64,000 nt of DNA, taken from positions 6,773,001 to 6,837,000 of the forward strand of contig NZ_LT607413.1 in the NCBI RefSeq assembly GCF_900091495.1. Reading direction: 5' to 3'. Positions 60,311 through 64,000 of the stretch are shown here, piece after piece. The notes beneath the pieces are model-generated. The model saw only the letters and a program-made list of their open reading frames with translations. It had not been told where the DNA came from and ran no database searches. Each line of letters opens with the position of its first letter. Positions within the stretch are counted from its first letter, which is position 1. Position numbers and translations under genes: made by a program. The stretch comes from Micromonospora echinospora. GTDB taxonomy: Bacteria > Actinomycetota > Actinomycetes > Mycobacteriales > Micromonosporaceae.

Positions 60311-63300
60311 TTCCTTCTCCGCTCCGCAAGAGATGCGAGCTTCTTCGCCAACAGGTCTTCCAGGGCGTCCTCGGAGAGGTCCTTGAGACGCTCGACGGTC
60401 TCCGAGGACCGGGCGGACGGCTCCGGCGCCGGTTCCTCCGTCACGTCCAGTTCCAGGGCGAGGACGTCGCGGGCCAGGTATTCGGTGAGGGCCTCGACGG
60501 TCGGGTACTCGAAGACGACCGTCGAGGGCAGCGTCCGCCCGAGCTGACCCTGCAACGTGTTCTTCAGTTCGATCGCCATCAACGAGTCGAGGCCGATCTC
60601 GAAGAACTTCTGCCGGGGTTCCAGGTGGTACGTCGCCGGCAGGCCGAGCACCGCCACCACCTGGTCACGTACGTGCCCGCGCAGCAGGTCGAGGCGGTCC
60701 TGCGGCGGGGCCGCGGCGAGCCGTTCGGGCAGCCGGTCCGCCGGCCGCGACGCGGCCGTACGAGGCTCGGGGCCGCGTGACGTGCGGGCCAGTTCCCGCA
60801 GCAGTGCCGGTGTGCCGTCGGGCGTGAACCGACGCAGGTACGTCGACCAGGTCACCGGCAGGACACCCACCTGGACCGGGTCGGCGCGCAGGATCTCATC
60901 CAGCGCCTCGATGCCCTGCTCGGGGGTGATCCCGCCGATGCCCTGGGCGGCCCACCGTCCCGCCGCCTGGCCGGCGCGGGCCGCCATGCCGGCCTCGGTC
61001 CACGGTCCCCAGTTGACGCTGGTCGCCGGTAGGCCCTGTGACCGGCGGTGGTGGGCCAGCCCGTCGAGGAAGGCGTTGGCTGCCGCGTAGTTGGCCTGAC
61101 CGGTGGTGCCGAGCAGGGACGCCGCCGACGAGAACAGCACGAAGAAGTCGAGCGGCAGGTCCCGGGTCGCCCGGTGCAGGTTCCACCCACCGTCGACCTT
61201 GGGCACCAGCACCCGGACGAACTCCTCCCAGGGCTGCTGGAGCAGCACGCCGTCGGCCAGGACACCGGCCGCGTGCACCACGCCGCGCAGCGGCCGGTCG
61301 GCCGGGACCGCCGCGACGAGTCGCGCCACGTCGTCCGGTCGGGCGACGTCCGCCGAGGCGACGGTGACCTCGGCGCCCGACTCCCGCAGCACGTCGAGCG
61401 CGGTCACGACCTCGCCGGTGGGCTCGCGTCGGCCGACGAGGACCAGGTGCCGGGCGCCACGTGCCACCAGCCACCGCGCGACGGTCAGGCCGAGCGCGCC
61501 GAGACCACCCGTCACCAGGTACGTCGCGTCGGCGTGGACGGCCGCCGCCTCCGGCGCGGGCGTGACCTGCTGCGGTACGAGTCGGGCGACCAGCCGCTCC
61601 GGCCCCCGTACGGCGACCCGGTCCCCGGTCGACGGGGCGAGAAGTTCGCCGAGCAGGGCGGTTGCCGCGTCCGCGTCGGTGGCGGCGGGGTCCAGGTCGA
61701 CCTGTCCGCCCCACAGTTCGGGGTGTTCCAGTTCGACGACGTTGCCCAGACCCCAGAGCGGTGTCTGCGCCACCGTCACGGGCGAGCCGACGGTGGTCGC
61801 ACACGCGCCCCGGGTGACCAGGTGGAGCTTCGGCGGCGCACCCCCACCCTCGATGGTCGCCAGCCCTCGCAGGAGGTGCAGCGCGGTACGCAGCGTCGAC
61901 GCCTGGTCGGCGGTGAGGTCGGACAGCTGCGGCTCGTCCCCGCCCGTAGCGGCCCCGCACAGCAGCACCGCGCCCCGGAACGGGACGGTCCGATCGGCGG
62001 TGACCGTGCCGAGCAGCGCCGTGAGCCGGGCCGGGTCGGTCGGGTCGAGCTGCCAGGTCCCGTCGTCCAGGGGCGCCGGGGACGGACCCGGCTGGGCGAG
62101 GACGACCTGCTGCCCACGGCTGCGGAGTCGCTCCGCCAGCGCCGTACCGACACCGGGCCGGTCGGCGTAGACCAGCCAGCGCCCAGGGGTGTCCGCTGTG
62201 GGGGTCGGCAACGGCTCGGGCCGCCAGGCCACCTCGTGGAACATCCCGGTGTCGCGGGACTGACCGGCGCGCAGCAGCGCCGACCGTTCGGCCCGCTTCA
62301 GGTGCAGGCCGTACGACTCGGCGACGAGGCGACCCTCGTCGTCGACCAGCCGGACGTCAGCGGTGAGCGTCTCGTCGTTCGGGTCGCTGCCGGGTCGCAG
62401 TCGGGCGTGGCCCCAGAGCTGCCCCTCGACGGCGCGGTGCAGCCGGAACCGGTCCACGCCGAGCGGCACGTACACGCGGAACTCGCGGCCGGCGGTCGGC
62501 AGGGTCGCGCCGACGATCTGGAAGCTGGCGTCGACCAGGCCCGGGTGGAGGGCGTACCGCTCGTGGCGGTCGGTGTCCCACACGGCGCGCATCTGGCACA
62601 GGGCCTCGCCGTCGCGTCGCCAGATCCGGCTCTGCCACCGGAAACCCGACTCCAGTTCGAGGCCGTCCCGCCAGCCGGTGTCGTAGAACCAGTCGACGTA
62701 GTCCGGGTCGGGTGCGCACCGCTCCCGGATCGCCGTCGGCGTCTCGTGCGCTTCGTCGTCGGCCGGCGGCGCCTCGCCCAGGGTGCCGGTGGCATGGGTC
62801 GTCCAGGTCTGCTCGTCGGCGCTCCGACTGACCAACTGGATCGGCCCGTCCTGCTCGGCGGAAGGGGCGAGGACGACCTGGACGATCCGGTCCTCCTCCG
62901 CGCCGAGCAGCATCGGCTGCGGGAAGACGACGTCGGTCAGGGCCGGGGCGGCGTTCCGGCCTTCGACGGCGGCGGCCAGCATCACCAGGTGGTGGGCACC
63001 GGGCACCACGATCTGGTCGTAGATCCGGTGCTCGGTGAGCAGCGGGTGGGACAGCGGGTTGAGCACCGTCTCGTAGACCGTGCCGGTGAGCGCGGGCGAC
63101 GAGAGGTTCCGCCCGAGCAGCGGGTGGCCGCCGTCCCCGACGGGCAGGTTCCGGGGCCGACGGGAAGCAGCCGGCGACCAGTAGCGCTGGCGTTGGAAGG
63201 GATACAGGGGCAGCTCCACCGTCCGGGTGGGGATGCCATCGGTGATCGCTTTCCAGTCCAGGTCGACGCCCTGCGCGTACAGGCCCGCGACGGCGGTCAG

Positions 63301-64000
63301 CAGTTGCTGCCGGTCGTCCCGGCCGCGCCGCAACGACGGCAACCACCGCACCGACCCGTCGTCGTCCACACACTGCCGACCCGCCGCCAACAACACCGGA
63401 TGCGGACCGACCTCCTGCACGACGTCACAACCCTGTGCGAGGACCGCCCGCATCCCGTCGGCGAACCGCACCGGAGCCGACACGTGCTCGATCCAGTAGT
63501 CCGCCGAGCCGTACCCGGTGTCGGCCACCTCGCCGGTCACGTTCGACACGACCGTGCACCGCGGACCCTGGGGGCTGATCCCCTGGACCGTCGCCCGGAA
63601 CGCCGGGATCATCGGCGCCATCAGCGGTGAGTGGAACGCGTGCGAGACATGCAACGCCGTGGTCTTCACCCCGTCGGCCGTGAACTTCGCCCGGACCGCG
63701 TCCAGCACGTCGGCGGGGCCGGCGATCACCGTCTCCACCGGACCGTTCACCGCCGCCACGACCAGACCGGTACCGTCCAGCAGCGGACGGACCTCGTTCT
63801 CCGGCAACGGCACCGCCGCCATCGACCCACCCGCCGGCAACGCCTGCATCAACCGGCCCCGAGCCGCCACCAACCGCAGCCCGTCCTCCAGCGTCAGCAC
63901 GCCGGCCACACACGCGGCCACCAGCTCGCCGACGCTGTGACCCAGGACCACGTCCGGCTCGACACCCCAGTGCCGCCACAGGCGGGCGAGCGCCCACTCC
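60307..64000 (-). CDS. Type I PKS module, partial: AT-DH-KR-ACP (5' end outside window)
   Basis: The frame is open to the right edge; the KS and the front of the AT lie beyond it. Visible domains in order: AT from its middle (GHSVGE, HAFH motif, malonyl-CoA), DH (His in [13 protein letters not shown], Asp in HPGLVDASF), KR ([11 protein letters not shown] at the stereo motif, SSAAS and QANYAAAN) and ACP (GLDSLM), then a charged C-terminal docking helix. There is no ER, so the module should leave a trans double bond. More modules may lie upstream, so starter unit and chain length are unknown. It is coupled to the next PKS through an ATGA overlap. Confidence 0.93.
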   Translation of the reverse strand, partial: EWALARLWRHWGVEPDVVLGHSVGELVAACVAGVLTLEDGLRLVAARGRLMQALPAGGSMAAVPLPENEVRPLLDGTGLVVAAVNGPVETVIAGPADVLDAVRAKFTADGVKTTALHVSHAFHSPLMAPMIPAFRATVQGISPQGPRCTVVSNVTGEVADTGYGSADYWIEHVSAPVRFADGMRAVLAQGCDVVQEVGPHPVLLAAGRQCVDDDGSVRWLPSLRRGRDDRQQLLTAVAGLYAQGVDLDWKAITDGIPTRTVELPLYPFQRQRYWSPAASRRPRNLPVGDGGHPLLGRNLSSPALTGTVYETVLNPLSHPLLTEHRIYDQIVVPGAHHLVMLAAAVEGRNAAPALTDVVFPQPMLLGAEEDRIVQVVLAPSAEQDGPIQLVSRSADEQTWTTHATGTLGEAPPADDEAHETPTAIRERCAPDPDYVDWFYDTGWRDGLELESGFRWQSRIWRRDGEALCQMRAVWDTDRHERYALHPGLVDASFQIVGATLPTAGREFRVYVPLGVDRFRLHRAVEGQLWGHARLRPGSDPNDETLTADVRLVDDEGRLVAESYGLHLKRAERSALLRAGQSRDTGMFHEVAWRPEPLPTPTADTPGRWLVYADRPGVGTALAERLRSRGQQVVLAQPGPSPAPLDDGTWQLDPTDPARLTALLGTVTADRTVPFRGAVLLCGAATGGDEPQLSDLTADQASTLRTALHLLRGLATIEGGGAPPKLHLVTRGACATTVGSPVTVAQTPLWGLGNVVELEHPELWGGQVDLDPAATDADAATALLGELLAPSTGDRVAVRGPERLVARLVPQQVTPAPEAAAVHADATYLVTGGLGALGLTVARWLVARGARHLVLVGRREPTGEVVTALDVLRESGAEVTVASADVARPDDVARLVAAVPADRPLRGVVHAAGVLADGVLLQQPWEEFVRVLVPKVDGGWNLHRATRDLPLDFFVLFSSAASLLGTTGQANYAAANAFLDGLAHHRRSQGLPATSVNWGPWTEAGMAARAGQAAGRWAAQGIGGITPEQGIEALDEILRADPVQVGVLPVTWSTYLRRFTPDGTPALLRELARTSRGPEPRTAASRPADRLPERLAAAPPQDRLDLLRGHVRDQVVAVLGLPATYHLEPRQKFFEIGLDSLMAIELKNTLQGQLGRTLPSTVVFEYPTVEALTEYLARDVLALELDVTEEPAPEPSARSSETVERLKDLSEDALEDLLAKKLASLAERRRK
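63178..64000. repeat. AT-coding repeat, copy in the partial module
   Basis: Partner of the 57581-58403 repeat, same orientation and same length to the window edge. The DH regions that follow diverge much more, so the similarity is concentrated in the AT, which fits recent duplication or gene conversion of this domain. Confidence 0.85.

Overview
The window is very GC-rich DNA with GTG/TTG starts, dense start/stop overlaps and AfsR/SARP, ECF-sigma, ROK and LacI regulators. This points to a filamentous actinomycete, most likely of the Micromonosporaceae (inference; no rRNA or other marker gene is present). No tRNA, rRNA, CRISPR, insertion sequence or prophage was recognised.

Layout. (1) 1-12.5 kb is the end of a non-ribosomal peptide cluster. 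It holds the last 143 codons of an NRPS (thioesterase tail), dpgA-dpgB-dpgC-dpgD for 3,5-dihydroxyphenylglyoxylate (precursor of 3,5-dihydroxyphenylglycine), a PadR repressor with a clear palindromic operator, an MFS exporter, an 87-residue LuxR-type helix-turn-helix protein, a large AfsR-type SARP, an 18-codon ORF, a diacylglycerol-kinase-like lipid kinase and a cytochrome P450. (2) 12.5-29.7 kb holds a D-amino-acid oxidase and a glycoside-hydrolase locus: GH95 fucosidase, GH42 beta-galactosidase, GH31 alpha-xylosidase, a sugar ABC importer, a ROK regulator, a GH3 glucosidase/xylosidase and a LacI regulator. Together these enzymes match the side chains and backbone of fucosylated xyloglucan oligosaccharides. 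ROK- and LacI-type operators lie at the matching promoters. (3) 29.7-35 kb is housekeeping-like: GlsB/YeaQ membrane protein, a small secreted peptide overlapping an N-acetylmuramoyl-L-alanine amidase, an ECF sigma factor coupled to an M48 peptidase, and a YciO/YrdC protein. (4) 35.2-43.9 kb is an eight-gene catabolic operon on the minus strand: GntR, TctC-TctB-TctA tripartite transporter, BNR/sialidase-like protein, DapA-family aldolase, fucose-isomerase-like protein and FGGY kinase. Two palindromes sit at its promoter. (5) 44.1-64 kb is one minus-strand polyketide operon entering from the right edge: three type I PKS proteins (the first truncated by the window edge), then a type III PKS, a P450, a DUF4386-like membrane protein and a second P450, closed by a strong hairpin terminator.

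How the genes work together. In region 5 the type I line should build a chain with an alkene-forming module, a fully reducing module and a final non-reducing module, next to a type III PKS that could extend and cyclise it. The two P450s would then tailor the product. This mixed type I/type III arrangement, the type III enzyme's extra ~20-residue segment and the 18-codon ORF after the SARP are the least conventional parts of the window.
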